A DNA stretch of 64,000 bases from Roseovarius carneus (GTDB taxonomy: Bacteria > Pseudomonadota > Alphaproteobacteria > Rhodobacterales > Rhodobacteraceae). Shown piece after piece: positions 35,766-45,387 of the stretch. Below the pieces are notes generated by a model. It was not told the origin of the DNA. It was given only the letters and a program-made list of their open reading frames with translations, and did no database searches. The DNA lies in NCBI RefSeq assembly GCF_020141465.1, contig NZ_JAHSPD010000001.1:1408374-1472373 (forward strand), written 5' to 3'. Every line of letters begins with the position of its first letter. Position 1 is the first letter of the stretch. The position numbers and the translations under genes are program-made.

Positions 35766-36533
35766 ATGGCTGAGAACACTCAAATGAAAGTCTCCGATCA
35801 GGTTGCGATCTCGATCGACAATATGAACAAATGGTATGGCAGCTTCCACGTGCTGCGCGACATTGACCTGACCGTCTACCAAGGCGAGCGGATCGTGATT
35901 TGCGGGCCGTCGGGCTCGGGCAAGTCCACGCTGATCCGGTGCATCAATGCGCTGGAGGAGCATCAGAAGGGCAAGATCACGGTCGATGGCACGCTTTTGT
36001 CGTCGGACCTGAAGAATATCGACAAGATCCGGTCCGAGGTCGGCATGTGCTTTCAGCACTTCAATCTCTTCCCGCACCTGACCATCCTTGAGAATTGCAC
36101 TCTCGCGCCGATCTGGGTCCGCAAGACGCCCAAGAAGGAAGCCGAGGAAACGGCAATGCATTTCCTTGAGAAGGTGAAAATCCCGGAGCAGGCCGATAAA
36201 TACCCCGGTCAGCTTTCGGGCGGGCAGCAGCAGCGTGTGGCCATCGCCCGGTCGCTGTGCATGAAGCCGCGCATCATGCTCTTTGACGAGCCGACATCGG
36301 CGCTTGACCCCGAGATGATTGCCGAAGTGCTCGACACGATGATCGAGTTGGCTGAGGAGGGCATGACCATGCTCTGCGTGACCCACGAGATGGGCTTTGC
36401 CCGCAAGGTGGCTAACCGGGTGATCTTCATGGATCAGGGCCAGATTGTTGAGCAAAACGAGCCCGAAGAGTTCTTCAACAACCCGAAATCTGAGCGGACG
36501 CAGCTTTTCCTGAGCCAAATCCTCGGCCATTGA
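35766..36533 (+). CDS. bztD: Amino acid ABC transporter ATP-binding protein BztD
   Basis: This 255-residue ATPase drives uptake. Walker A is GPSGSGKST (residues 47-55), the signature is [15 protein letters not shown] and Walker B is [14 protein letters not shown]. The H-loop is VTHEMGFA. The first 12 residues are a variable tail. It starts at the ATG behind AAAGGAGG, a strong site, 51 bases after bztC. It closes the operon with a terminator. Confidence 0.96.
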   Translation: MAENTQMKVSDQVAISIDNMNKWYGSFHVLRDIDLTVYQGERIVICGPSGSGKSTLIRCINALEEHQKGKITVDGTLLSSDLKNIDKIRSEVGMCFQHFNLFPHLTILENCTLAPIWVRKTPKKEAEETAMHFLEKVKIPEQADKYPGQLSGGQQQRVAIARSLCMKPRIMLFDEPTSALDPEMIAEVLDTMIELAEEGMTMLCVTHEMGFARKVANRVIFMDQGQIVEQNEPEEFFNNPKSERTQLFLSQILGH

Positions 36534-36556
36534 TAGACGCGCAAATTGCGTTTGAG

Positions 36557-36590
36557 AGCCCCCCAGACCTCATGCGGTTCGGGGGCTTTT
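36557..36590 (+). terminator. Terminator of the bzt operon
   Basis: AGCCCCC (36557-36563) and GGGGGCT (36581-36587) pair over 7 bases, with a short inner pairing in the 17-base loop. The stem runs into TTTT. It starts 24 bases after bztD and abuts the stop codon of the convergent sixA gene. Confidence 0.8.
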
Positions 36591-37085
36591 CTATGCCGTG
36601 ATCTCGCGTGGGATCATAAAATCCACGACTTCCGCACTGCGGGCTTCCGCCTGTGCCCAATCATCGATGGGCAGGTCCGCCACCATCGTGGCGCAGGTCG
36701 GATAATCTGCAAAGCGCGGATGTGCCGGGGGCGTAGCGGCGAGAGCGTGGGCAAATTCCGCGATGCCCGGATTGTGGCCCATCATCAGCACGCATTGCCC
36801 CGATGCGTCGCGTAATGCCCGCATCATCGCCTCAGGGCTTGCGTGATAAAGCGAATTGAGCAGGGTCACGGGGGCAATCAGCCCCAGCCCCTCCGCCGTT
36901 TCCTGAGTGCGCACGGAAGACGAGCAGAGCACCTCATCCGGCACGTACGCCTGCGCCCGCATCCATACGCCAAGGGCGTTGGCCGAACGCCGCCCGCGCC
37001 CGTTCAGTGGACGGTCATGATCGCTCAGATCCACAGCGCCCCAGCTTGATTTCGCGTGCCGCATCAGGATCAGGCGGCGCGTCAT
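36591..37085 (-). CDS. sixA: SixA-type histidine phosphatase
   Basis: This 164-residue protein is a phosphohistidine phosphatase of the phosphoglycerate mutase-like fold. The catalytic RHA box is LILMRHAKSSWG (His10). The second conserved histidine is in MMGHNPGIAEFA. SixA acts on phosphohistidine of HPt or phosphotransferase proteins, for example NPr in E. coli; the target here is unknown. Its start overlaps the preceding gene by ATGA. Confidence 0.88.
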   Translation of the reverse strand: MTRRLILMRHAKSSWGAVDLSDHDRPLNGRGRRSANALGVWMRAQAYVPDEVLCSSSVRTQETAEGLGLIAPVTLLNSLYHASPEAMMRALRDASGQCVLMMGHNPGIAEFAHALAATPPAHPRFADYPTCATMVADLPIDDWAQAEARSAEVVDFMIPREITA

Positions 37086-37732
37086 GTCTTGTGAAAACTG
37101 CGCATATGCAGTGCCGACTGCTCGGGGTCGCGATCAAAACTCTGGCTGACCGGGCAGGCGCGCCGGGCGCGGCAGCCAAGGCTCATGCAATCCTGCCCTG
37201 CGCTTGTGTCCAGATAGGCGTGGCATGCGTCTACGTTATAGCCCTGCTCCGCGCTCAGCGCGTCCACCGGACAGGCGCTCATGCAGGGTTGACCCTCGCA
37301 CGTAGTGCAGGGCGATGTGACCGGGGCAGGCAATATTATTGTGTAATCAAATCTGAGCGCCCCGCGATAGGATACCATCAATCCCGCCGTATCATGCACC
37401 AGCATCCCCGCCGGGCTTTGCCACGCGCGCCCGCTGTCCATCGCCCACCGCAAAAACGGCAGGTAGGGTGGGCCGCCAAAGGGGAAGAGCGGCTCTGCGT
37501 TCAGCGCTCGCGCCATCCGGGTCACAACGCGCAGGGACCAGCGGTCCACTTGGTCTTTGCATCCATCCAGCATCTCGGCGGAGCCTTGCAGCATTGGCCA
37601 GAACGCCTGTGAGGGTCCGAGCAACACAACGGTTCCACCGTTCTCATGCAAAGCTCCCATCACGCTGAGCGCATCCACCTCCGCGGTGCGCGCAATATCC
37701 TCAAGGGTCAATTCTTGCGAAACGGCAGCCAT
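37082..37732 (-). CDS. 4Fe-4S ferredoxin-type protein
   Basis: This 216-residue cytoplasmic protein carries one clear [4Fe-4S] motif, PCTTCEGQPCMSACP (Cys142, Cys145, Cys150, Cys154), and a second cysteine cluster, DCMSLGCRARRACP (Cys182, Cys187, Cys193). The first 130 residues resemble the substrate-binding half of QueG-like iron-sulfur reductases, but the full cobalamin-binding part is absent. Function unknown. The ATG at 37732 follows GGAG and lies 25 bases inside the end of the sterol desaturase gene. The stop overlaps sixA. Confidence 0.78.
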   Translation of the reverse strand: MAAVSQELTLEDIARTAEVDALSVMGALHENGGTVVLLGPSQAFWPMLQGSAEMLDGCKDQVDRWSLRVVTRMARALNAEPLFPFGGPPYLPFLRWAMDSGRAWQSPAGMLVHDTAGLMVSYRGALRFDYTIILPAPVTSPCTTCEGQPCMSACPVDALSAEQGYNVDACHAYLDTSAGQDCMSLGCRARRACPVSQSFDRDPEQSALHMRSFHKT

Positions 37733-38502
37733 AGGCTCCACCCCAGTTTTGAGGGCCGCCTATCTTGCCATTCCAACCCGATGGTCATGCCGTCATGCCC
37801 GGCGGCGGGCTGCGGGATATAGGTGCCGAACATCCGATCCCAGATCGAGAGAGCAAAGCCGTAATTGCTATCATGCTCATCGCGCCGGTCCGAGTGGTGG
37901 ACGCGGTGCATGTCCGGTGTGACCAGCACGAGGCGCAAGGCCCTGTCGAGCCAGAGGGGCAGACGGATATTGGCGTGGTTGAACATGGCCGTGCCATTGA
38001 GGATGATCTCAAAGAGGATAATGCCGAGTGCGGGCGCACCAAGCAGGTAGACGAGGCCAATTTTCAACAGCATGGACACGGCGATCTCGACCGGGTGAAA
38101 CCGGATCGCGGTGCTCACGTCAATGTCGCGGTCGGCGTGGTGGACGCGGTGAAAGCGCCACAGAAGCGGGATTTTATGCGTGATGAGATGCTGCGCCCAG
38201 ATGGCGAAATCGAAGATCAAAATGGTGGCGATCACGGCCAGCCAAAGAGGCAATTCCCACGCGTTCATCAGGCCCCAACCCTGCGCCTCGGCATCGAGTG
38301 CGGCACCCACGGCCAGCAGGGGCAGCCCAACCGCGAGCGCGCGTAAGGCGCATGTGTTGAGGATCGTGATCGACCAGTTCGTGACCCAACGCCGCCCACG
38401 CGGCTCAGACCGCACGCGGCGGGGGGCCCATGCCTCAAGCGCTGCGAAAAGCGCGAAGAGCCCGAGGAAAATGCCAAGGCGGATGAGGGTCTCGTGTTCC
38501 AT
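37708..38502 (-). CDS. Sterol desaturase/fatty acid hydroxylase family protein
   Basis: This 264-residue membrane di-iron oxygenase has four hydrophobic segments and the eight-histidine set typical of the superfamily: QHLITHK, WRFHRVHHADRDIDVSTAIR, FHPVE, and MHRVHHSDRRDEHDSNYG. These bind two irons and hydroxylate lipids or carotenoids. The substrate cannot be predicted. It overlaps the 4Fe-4S protein gene by 25 bases, so coordinated expression with an electron carrier is possible. Confidence 0.9.
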   Translation of the reverse strand: MEHETLIRLGIFLGLFALFAALEAWAPRRVRSEPRGRRWVTNWSITILNTCALRALAVGLPLLAVGAALDAEAQGWGLMNAWELPLWLAVIATILIFDFAIWAQHLITHKIPLLWRFHRVHHADRDIDVSTAIRFHPVEIAVSMLLKIGLVYLLGAPALGIILFEIILNGTAMFNHANIRLPLWLDRALRLVLVTPDMHRVHHSDRRDEHDSNYGFALSIWDRMFGTYIPQPAAGHDGMTIGLEWQDRRPSKLGWSLWLPFRKN

Positions 38503-38550
38503 GACTAACAACCTATGCCGAAAGCCGCGCGGCGCAAGTCATGAGGCGCG

Positions 38551-39414
38551 TCAGCCTTCACGGATCATGGAGCCTGCGCCATGTTCGGTGAACAGCTCCA
38601 GAAGCGCTGCGTTGGGCGCACGCCCATCTACGATCACGACGGCGCGCACGCCCGCCGCGATGGCGGCAAGGGCTGTTTCCGTCTTGGGGATCATGCCGCC
38701 CTTGATGGTGCCCTCTGCGGTCATTGCACGAATTTGCTCGGCGGTCAGCTCGGTGACCACGGCCCCGCTTGCATCCCGAACCCCGTCCACGTCGGTGAGA
38801 AGGAGAAGTCGGTCGGCCTTGAGCGCGCCCGCGATAGCCCCGGCCATCGTGTCGCCGTTTATGTTGAACGTCTCGCCCGCGCGGCCCGACCCGAGCGGGG
38901 CAATCACCGGGATCGCATCGTCGCGGAAAAGCGTGTGCAGGATGCCTGCGTCAATCTCGGATGGCTTGCCCACAAGGCCAAGTGCCGGATCGGCAGGATC
39001 ACACGTGACCATATTCGCGTCCTTGCCCGACAGGCCCACGGCGCGGCCACCTTGGGCATTGATCGCCTGCACGATGCGCTTGTTAACACGGCCCGAGAGG
39101 ACCATCTCAACCACTTCCATGGTGGCGGCATCCGTCACCCGCTTGCCGTTCACGAACTCGGATTGGATATCCAGCTTGTCCAGCATCTCGTTGATCATCG
39201 GACCGCCGCCGTGCACGATCACGGGGTTCACGCCGACCTGCCGCATCAGCACCACATCGCGTGCGAACATGTCCATCGCAGCATCGTCGCCCATCGCATG
39301 GCCACCAAATTTGATGACAACCACGGCGCCATCGTAGCGTTGCAAATAGGGCAGCGCCTCGGACAGGGTTTTGGCTGTGGCGATCCAATCGCGGTTCATG
39401 TCGCGCTTCTTCAT
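38551..39414 (-). CDS. argB: Acetylglutamate kinase
   Basis: This 287-residue enzyme performs the second step of arginine synthesis, phosphorylating N-acetylglutamate. The nucleotide-binding loop is [10 protein letters not shown] and the substrate loop is [14 protein letters not shown]. Other markers are [10 protein letters not shown] and [14 protein letters not shown]. The ATG at 39414 follows GAGGG. The enzyme should be arginine-inhibited and PII-controlled in many bacteria; the PII gene lies 21 kb away. It follows engB. Confidence 0.96.
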   Translation of the reverse strand: MKKRDMNRDWIATAKTLSEALPYLQRYDGAVVVIKFGGHAMGDDAAMDMFARDVVLMRQVGVNPVIVHGGGPMINEMLDKLDIQSEFVNGKRVTDAATMEVVEMVLSGRVNKRIVQAINAQGGRAVGLSGKDANMVTCDPADPALGLVGKPSEIDAGILHTLFRDDAIPVIAPLGSGRAGETFNINGDTMAGAIAGALKADRLLLLTDVDGVRDASGAVVTELTAEQIRAMTAEGTIKGGMIPKTETALAAIAAGVRAVVIVDGRAPNAALLELFTEHGAGSMIREG

Positions 39415-39456
39415 GTCTGGTCCCTCATGGCGGTGTTTATCCCCGAGGGCGCGCGC

Positions 39457-40110
39457 TTAGGCAAGGGTGGCGATGGTGGCGCGCAGATCGGGGATGCCGA
39501 TGCCTTTTTCGCTGGAGGTGAGGATGATCTCCGGAAATGCTGCAGGATGTTTGGCCAGCGCGCCGCGCACTTGGGTCAGGATGCGCGCGCGCTCGGCGTC
39601 TTTAACCTTGTCGGCCTTCGTCATCACCACCTGAAAGGTCACGGCGGCGCTGTCCAGCAGGCTCATGATCTCGTCATCCACCGGCTTCACCCCGTGGCGG
39701 GTGTCAACGAGCACAAAGGCGCGGCGCAGGTTTTGCCGCCCGGACAGATAGGATTTTAGCAGACGCTGCCATTTCTCCACAATCGGAAGCGGGGCATTGG
39801 CATAGCCGTAGCCTGGTAGATCGACGAGGTAGTGGCTCTGAGCGAGGGTAAAGAAGTTGATCTCTTGCGTGCGGCCTGGGGTATTGGAAGCACGCGCAAG
39901 CCCCTTGCGGCCCGTCAGAGCGTTGATCAGCGTGGATTTCCCTACGTTGGAGCGCCCGGCGAAGCAGACCTCAAGCCTGTCGGAAGGCGGCAGCCCATCC
40001 ATGGCCACCACACCTTTGAGAAACTCAGTCTCACCGGCGAAGAGAATGCGGCCCTTCTCCGACGTCAGCTCATCGGGCGCGGGTGCGAGGGGGAAAGGCA
40101 GCTGCTCCAT
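39457..40110 (-). CDS. engB: Ribosome biogenesis GTPase EngB (YihA/YsxC)
   Basis: This 217-residue GTPase is needed for 50S subunit assembly and cell division. The G1 motif is AGRSNVGKST (residues 51-60), G2 TPGRTQEIN, G3 DLPGYGYAN, G4 MTKADKV and G5 TSSEKG. The first 40 residues are the usual short extension. It sits between yidC and argB, an order conserved in Rhodobacterales. Confidence 0.96.
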   Translation of the reverse strand: MEQLPFPLAPAPDELTSEKGRILFAGETEFLKGVVAMDGLPPSDRLEVCFAGRSNVGKSTLINALTGRKGLARASNTPGRTQEINFFTLAQSHYLVDLPGYGYANAPLPIVEKWQRLLKSYLSGRQNLRRAFVLVDTRHGVKPVDDEIMSLLDSAAVTFQVVMTKADKVKDAERARILTQVRGALAKHPAAFPEIILTSSEKGIGIPDLRATIATLA

Positions 40111-40157
40111 AGCTCAGCCGGCCCCGATCAGGCCGTGCCCCGAGCCCGCGATCCCAC

Positions 40158-41960
40158 TCATTTTTTGGGGTCTTTCTGCGGCTCGGAGGCGGTTTTGCGT
40201 TTGAAGCTCTCGCGGATGTTTCCGAACACATCGGGTTTATAGCCTTGGCTGCGCATGATCAGATATTGCTGTCCAAAGGTGATCATGTTGTTCGCGATCC
40301 AGTAGACGACAAGGCCGCTGGCGAAGGTGCCGAGCATGAACATGAAGACCCATGGCATCCATGCGAAGATCATCTTTTGCGTGGGGTCCGTGGGCGTCGG
40401 GTTCAGCTTTTGCTGGAGCCACATTGAGATGCCGAGGCCCAACGGCAAGATGCCGATAAAGATGAGCGCAAGGATTGAGCCCGCTTCCGGCGCGTCCCAC
40501 GGCAAGAGGCCATAGAAGTTGAAAAGCGACGAGGGGTCAGGCGCGGACAGATCGTCGATCCAACCGATCCACGGGGCGTGGCGCAGCTCCAGCGTGACGA
40601 AGATCACCTTGTAGAGCGAGAAGAAGATCGGGATTTGGAGCAAGATCGGCAAACAGCCCGAGGCCGGGTTCACCTTCTCTTTCTTGTAAAGCTCCATGAT
40701 CTGCTTTTGCATCGCCTGCTTATCATCGCCGGCGGATTCCTTGATCTTCTCCATCTGCGGTTGCAGCTCTTTCATCCGCGCCATGGAGACGTAGGATTTA
40801 TAAGCCAGCGGCAGCAGAACGGCCTTGATCAGCAGCGTGAGGCCGATGATCGCCCAGCCCATATTTCCGATAAACGCGTTAAGATAATGCAGCACGGCGA
40901 AGATCGGCTTGGTCAGGAAAAAGAACCAGCCCCAGTCGATGGAATCGAGGAAGCGGTCGATGCCGCCATCATTTTGGTAGTTGCGGATCGCTTCCCATTC
41001 CTTGGCACCGGCAAAGAGCTGGGTCTGCGCCGCGGCGCTTTCACCGGGGGCGAGGGTCTGGGTCGTTTGCTTGACCGTGGTCTGATAGATATCGCGGCGC
41101 GGGTCCTGCAACGTGCTGATGTCAAAGCTTGTTTCGCCGCGCGGGATGAGTGTGGTCATCCAGTAGTGATCGGTGAACCCGGTCCAGCCTTCGGTTGCGA
41201 CGAGCACGTCCTCATGCTGACCTGCGGGCAGGAAATCATCGTAATCAGTCTCGGTAAGCTCGCCATCCACCATCTTGATGCCACCCTCGTGGAGGATGAA
41301 GAAATTCATCAGATCATCGGGCAGGCCGTGCCGCGCGAGGATGCCGTAAGGCGCGAGGGTGGCGGGTTCGGTGCCACTATTGGTCACCGATTGGGTGACC
41401 GAGAACATGTAATTCTCGTCGATCGAAATCTCGCGGCGAAAGCTCAGCCCGGTCCCGTTGTCCCAGGTCAGCGCGATGGGGTTATCGGGAGTGAGGGTTG
41501 CGTCGCTCTCGGCGGTCCAGATCGTGTTGGCTCCGGGTACCTGCTCAGGCGTGAGACCGCCGCCGGGGGCCCATCCGAAGAGCGCGTAATAGGGTGCATC
41601 TGTGCCGATGGGAGACAGCAAATTCACGATTTCTGCACCCGGCTCAAGCGTATCGCGGTATTTGCGCAGCGACAGGTCGTCGATTCTGCCACCCAGAAGA
41701 GAGATCGAGCCCTTCAGCGTCGGCGTATCGATGGCGATGCGTGGCGCGTCTGGCGCTGTTGGTGCGGCCTCGGGCGCGGGTGCTTCGGGGTCTGCCGCCG
41801 TAGGCGCGATGGCCGTGGCGGGCAGCGTTTCCGTCACGGGGGCCGCTTCGGTGATCGCGGCGGGGTCCGGCTCTGGCGGGGGGAAGAGCACAAACCAGAT
41901 GAGGATCACGAAGAAACTCAGCGCGGTGGCAAGGATTAGGTTCTTGTTCTGATCGTCCAT
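40158..41960 (-). CDS. yidC: Membrane protein insertase YidC
   Basis: This 600-residue protein inserts and folds inner-membrane proteins, including F0 subunit c. The N-terminal anchor is LILATALSFFVILIWFVLF. An acidic Ala/Pro-rich linker and the periplasmic P1 beta domain (about 75-330) follow. The C-terminal core has PIFAVLHYLNAFIGNMGWAI, the cytoplasmic helical hairpin (KSYVSMARMKELQPQMEKIK), then NPASGCLPILLQIPIFFSLY. The C-terminal tail is basic. Confidence 0.97.
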   Translation of the reverse strand: MDDQNKNLILATALSFFVILIWFVLFPPPEPDPAAITEAAPVTETLPATAIAPTAADPEAPAPEAAPTAPDAPRIAIDTPTLKGSISLLGGRIDDLSLRKYRDTLEPGAEIVNLLSPIGTDAPYYALFGWAPGGGLTPEQVPGANTIWTAESDATLTPDNPIALTWDNGTGLSFRREISIDENYMFSVTQSVTNSGTEPATLAPYGILARHGLPDDLMNFFILHEGGIKMVDGELTETDYDDFLPAGQHEDVLVATEGWTGFTDHYWMTTLIPRGETSFDISTLQDPRRDIYQTTVKQTTQTLAPGESAAAQTQLFAGAKEWEAIRNYQNDGGIDRFLDSIDWGWFFFLTKPIFAVLHYLNAFIGNMGWAIIGLTLLIKAVLLPLAYKSYVSMARMKELQPQMEKIKESAGDDKQAMQKQIMELYKKEKVNPASGCLPILLQIPIFFSLYKVIFVTLELRHAPWIGWIDDLSAPDPSSLFNFYGLLPWDAPEAGSILALIFIGILPLGLGISMWLQQKLNPTPTDPTQKMIFAWMPWVFMFMLGTFASGLVVYWIANNMITFGQQYLIMRSQGYKPDVFGNIRESFKRKTASEPQKDPKK

Positions 41961-41973
41961 CGCGGGCGGCCAC

Positions 41974-42156
41974 TCATCTGTTTGGCGCGTTCACTGAAAT
42001 CGGCCCGGGTGGCTGAAGCGCGCGAAAAGCCTCCGGGGCGGGCCATTCGCACAGGCCAAAGGCCCCGCGCAAAGCGGCACTGTCTTGGCCTGCTTTCAAC
42101 AGAGTGCTGTCCCAAAGGTCAAGTGCATTTACCGATATTGCGGCGGGGTAACGCAT
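41974..42156 (-). CDS. Possible small protein downstream of the EAL gene
   Basis: A 60-codon frame starts 12 bases after the EAL-domain gene stop and ends 13 bases before yidC. It begins MRYPAAISVNALDLWDSTLL and contains ISVNA twice (near both ends). No ribosome-binding site or domain is evident. Placement fits an operon gene, but there is no further support, and it may be non-coding. Confidence 0.3.
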   Translation of the reverse strand: MRYPAAISVNALDLWDSTLLKAGQDSAALRGAFGLCEWPAPEAFRALQPPGPISVNAPNR

Positions 42157-42168
42157 GGCAAAGGCGCT

Positions 42169-43710
42169 CTACCCCGTCTGACGGCCAATTTCGGGCAGGG
42201 GCTGAATTTTGGCCATGTACTCTTCGGCCCATCTCAGCGTGTCCTCCAGAGGCATAGGGCGACCGATGCCGAAGCCCTGCACATAGCCGCAGCCAAGTTG
42301 GCCCAGCATAGCGTGTTCGCCTGCGGTTTCCACACCCTCGGCGAGGGTTTCAAGCCCCAGTTGCTCGGCCATGGTGATGATGGCGGAGACCATGCGCTGT
42401 TGCTGGGGATCGCGGTCCACCTTCATCACGAAGGAGCGGTCAATCTTGAGGCGCTGCACATCAAAGCGACGCAACGAGGAGATTGAGGCATGTCCGGTGC
42501 CGAAATCATCCAGATCTATTTGGCAGCCCAATTTCGAGAGCGCCGCGATGTTGCGCACCACCGTGTCATCGGGTGAGGAGGCCACAACCGTCTCTAGGAT
42601 TTCGATCGTGAGCCGGGACGGGGCCAGCTCGAAGCGATCAAGCTCCCATTCGATCTTTTTGATCAGGCGCGGGTTGCGTAGCTCCTCTGGAGCGAAATTC
42701 ACACCGACCTGTGGCACGTCTAAGCCCGCCAAATCCCATGATTTCATGGCGCTTAGGGCATGGTAGAGTATCACTTCGCCCAAGCGCCCCATCTGGCTGG
42801 ATTGCTCTAGCGCGGGCAAAAACTCCAGCGGGGAGATCAAACCGCGCTTGGGGTGGTGCCAGCGGGCGAGCGCCTCAAACCCACTGATACGGCCTGTGTC
42901 GGTGGAGACCTGTGGTTGAAACCATGGATGTATCTGGCCTGCTTCGAGGGCCTCAATAGCCTCATCCGCCAGACCAATGTCGCAAAGGACGGCGGGCGTG
43001 TGCATTTCCTGGCTATAGACACGCATGGCGGAGGGGCCGTGGCGGCGGGCCTCTGCAAGTGCCACACTGGCCGCATCCATCAGGCCCGCGCCGCTTTTGA
43101 CGGCCACGTTACTGTCGAGGGTCAGCCCCACCGAGGCGCTGACATAGACCGTCGCCCCATCCATGACCAAAGGCTCCTCAACGGTGGTTTGCAGTCGTGA
43201 GGCAATGTGCAAAGCGTTTCCGAGATCAAGCCTGCGCATTGGCGCAAGGCTCACGGCCAGCAGGTTATCCTCAAGTCGGCTGATCCTGTCACGCCCTCTG
43301 ACGCTGCCGCAAAGACGCTCCATCACGCTGGTCATCAAGTGCTCGGTCCCGGCCCGGCCATAGCGGGTCAGAAGCTTGTCATAGTCATCAAGCTCAATCA
43401 GAACGCATCCCGTCCGACATGAGGAGCGATTCGCGGAGAGGGCTGCGGCATGCAACGCCTCCTCAAAGCTGTCACGCCCGATCAGGCTTACCTCATCCCG
43501 GCGGCTCGTATCCGGCTCGCGGGTCAGCACGCTGGCAAATGCGAGGCATATGGGAAAGCCCAAGGCGCCCATGATCAACATTTGCTCACCACCCAGCCAA
43601 TACCCGCCGAGCACGAGGGCAAGCAGGAAAGCCAGCATGGGCGGACCTGTCAAGGCCGCGCTCAGACGCGCGCGCAGGACTGAGAGAGGCATGAAGTGGC
43701 GCAATGACAT
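42169..43710 (-). CDS. Membrane-anchored degenerate GGDEF/EAL c-di-GMP phosphodiesterase
   Basis: This 513-residue protein has two N-terminal membrane helices (about 22-63). A GGDEF domain follows whose catalytic motif is degenerate (SRLEDNLLA at about 145-153). A C-terminal EAL domain has its catalytic residues: EAL (Glu279), NFAPEEL, EILET, DDFGTGHAS, KIDRSF and ETLAEGVE. It should hydrolyse c-di-GMP, with the GGDEF-like part as a sensor. It sits among translation and membrane-insertion genes, an odd place for a signalling gene. Confidence 0.93.
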   Translation of the reverse strand: MSLRHFMPLSVLRARLSAALTGPPMLAFLLALVLGGYWLGGEQMLIMGALGFPICLAFASVLTREPDTSRRDEVSLIGRDSFEEALHAAALSANRSSCRTGCVLIELDDYDKLLTRYGRAGTEHLMTSVMERLCGSVRGRDRISRLEDNLLAVSLAPMRRLDLGNALHIASRLQTTVEEPLVMDGATVYVSASVGLTLDSNVAVKSGAGLMDAASVALAEARRHGPSAMRVYSQEMHTPAVLCDIGLADEAIEALEAGQIHPWFQPQVSTDTGRISGFEALARWHHPKRGLISPLEFLPALEQSSQMGRLGEVILYHALSAMKSWDLAGLDVPQVGVNFAPEELRNPRLIKKIEWELDRFELAPSRLTIEILETVVASSPDDTVVRNIAALSKLGCQIDLDDFGTGHASISSLRRFDVQRLKIDRSFVMKVDRDPQQQRMVSAIITMAEQLGLETLAEGVETAGEHAMLGQLGCGYVQGFGIGRPMPLEDTLRWAEEYMAKIQPLPEIGRQTG

Positions 43711-43798
43711 GGTCCGCGATTCCCTTTGCTGATGATCAACCTAAGGGCGCGACCTCAACAGTCCTTTAACGACGGCGCGCGTGCATGCACAAATCGCC

Positions 43799-44659
43799 TC
43801 AAATTGTATCGGGCGCGTCAGACGTTCTTGCCAGCGCGGCAAAATCAAAGAGGTTTGGGTCAAGAAGATGCGAGGGCCGTGCGTTCATCAGCGCCCGGAA
43901 CATTACCTGACGGCGGCCGGGGCTGTTGGCCTCCCACCCATCGAGAATTGCCTTGACCTGTTGGCGTTGCAGCCCGTCCTGGCTACCGCAGAGATCGCAA
44001 GGGATGATGGGATAATCCATGGCCTGCGCGAATTTCTCGCAATCAACCTCGGCCACATGGGCGAGGGGGCGGTAGACGAAAAGATCACCCTCCTCATTCA
44101 AAAGCTTTGGTGGCATCGTCGCGAGCCGCCCGCCGTGAAAGAGGTTCATGAAGAAAGTCTCAAGGATGTCATCGCGGTGATGGCCCAGAACGACCGCCGA
44201 GCAGCCCTCTTCGCGCGCCACACGGTAAAGATTGCCGCGCCTCAGCCGCGAGCAGAGCGCACAAAACGTGCGGCCCGCTGGGATCTTGTCCATGACGATC
44301 GAGTAGGTGTCTTGATACTCAATCCGGTGCGGGACCTGCATGCGCTCAAGAAACGCCGGGAGCACGGTGGCGGGAAAGCCCGGTTGCCCCTGATCAAGGT
44401 TGCAGGCCAGTAGATCGACCGGCAAAAGCCCGCGCCATTGCAGCTCATGCAGCACGGCCAGAAGGGTATAGCTGTCCTTGCCGCCCGACAGGCACACCAG
44501 CCATTTGGCGCGGGTCGCGTCCGCGCTGCGATCCACCATCGCGTATTGATCAACCGCCTCGCGGGCGAGGCGCACGATGCGTTTGCGCAGCTTGCGAAAC
44601 TCGGTCGTGCGGGGCGCGCCGTAAAAGAGCGGATGGATATCGTCGGGTTGGTCCAGCAT
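43799..44659 (-). CDS. ttcA: tRNA 2-thiocytidine synthetase TtcA
   Basis: This 286-residue protein thiolates C32 of some tRNAs. The PP-loop is [11 protein letters not shown] (SGGKDS, residues 58-63). Iron-sulfur ligands are the CxxC pairs FCALC (Cys133, Cys136) and PCDLC (Cys221, Cys224). [16 protein letters not shown] is also typical. It lies between yidD and the EAL gene. The target tRNAs usually include arginine tRNAs, one of which lies 5 kb away. Confidence 0.94.
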   Translation of the reverse strand: MLDQPDDIHPLFYGAPRTTEFRKLRKRIVRLAREAVDQYAMVDRSADATRAKWLVCLSGGKDSYTLLAVLHELQWRGLLPVDLLACNLDQGQPGFPATVLPAFLERMQVPHRIEYQDTYSIVMDKIPAGRTFCALCSRLRRGNLYRVAREEGCSAVVLGHHRDDILETFFMNLFHGGRLATMPPKLLNEEGDLFVYRPLAHVAEVDCEKFAQAMDYPIIPCDLCGSQDGLQRQQVKAILDGWEANSPGRRQVMFRALMNARPSHLLDPNLFDFAALARTSDAPDTI

Positions 44660-44723
44660 GACGCCTCGTGTATGTCAGATGGGAGGGTGCGGCAATAGAA
44701 TCGGCGTTTTCCGCAGAGCCGGG

Positions 44724-44945
44724 CTAATCAGGCACGTCGTCAATGCCGCTGGCGCCCCATGGGTGGCAGCGGGCGATGCGCCGCACGGTAAGCCAGCCAC
44801 CTTTGAGCCCACCATGCTTGCGCAGCGCTTCCATCGCATAGGCGCTGCATGTGGGATGAAAGCGGCAATTATGCCCGACCCAAGGGCTGAAGATCAGCCG
44901 GTAGGCGCGGATGGGCAGGGCGAGGATATGTGCGAGCGGGCTCAT
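44724..44945 (-). CDS. yidD: Membrane protein insertion efficiency factor YidD
   Basis: This 73-residue protein has an amphipathic N-terminus and the invariant core RLIFSPWVGHNCRFHPTCSAYA, followed by EALRKHGGLKGGWL and RCHPWG. YidD helps YidC-dependent membrane insertion. It starts at the ATGA overlap with rnpA, the universal rpmH-rnpA-yidD arrangement. Confidence 0.96.
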   Translation of the reverse strand: MSPLAHILALPIRAYRLIFSPWVGHNCRFHPTCSAYAMEALRKHGGLKGGWLTVRRIARCHPWGASGIDDVPD

Positions 44946-45361
44946 TTCACTTGGGTCCCCGCGCTGTTATGCAGCTTGCGCAGCGCATAGCGCAGATCAC
45001 CCTTCAGCGCTTCGAACGGGCGGGCGGCGGTGGCCTCATGCCGGCCGATCAGCACGTAATCCCATCCGGGGCGCCCATCTGTGGGCAGGATGGCGCGGGC
45101 GGCCTCACGTAGCCTGCGCTTGGCGCGGTTGCGCGCCACCGCGTTGCCAACCTTCTTGGAGCAGGTGAAGCCCACGCGGATCTCGCCCGGCGCCTCGCCC
45201 TCGGGGCGCATGAGCGCTTGCACCAGCATCCCTGTGGTCCCGCGCCGGGCCGCGCGGGCGGCACGCAGAAACTCGGCCCGTTTAGTGAGAACATGCAGAC
45301 GCAAAAAATCCGCCGGGGGCAAAATCCCCGCATCCAAATCGGGGGCCTCCGGCGGTCTCAT
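44942..45361 (-). CDS. rnpA: Ribonuclease P protein component
   Basis: This 139-residue basic cofactor of the RNase P ribozyme matures tRNA 5' ends. The core RNP motif is GNAVARNRAKRRLREAAR. The N-terminal extension (about 25 residues, MRPPEAPDLDAGILPP) exceeds that of E. coli. It lies 26 bases after rpmH and overlaps yidD at its end. Confidence 0.95.
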   Translation of the reverse strand: MRPPEAPDLDAGILPPADFLRLHVLTKRAEFLRAARAARRGTTGMLVQALMRPEGEAPGEIRVGFTCSKKVGNAVARNRAKRRLREAARAILPTDGRPGWDYVLIGRHEATAARPFEALKGDLRYALRKLHNSAGTQVK

Positions 45362-45387
45362 GTCTTACATGCCTCGACTTGTGCGCT

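Noticed and set aside
40578-41939. Plus-strand frame of 453 codons opposite yidC
   Set aside because: YidC is certain by motif; the antisense frame has no family features.
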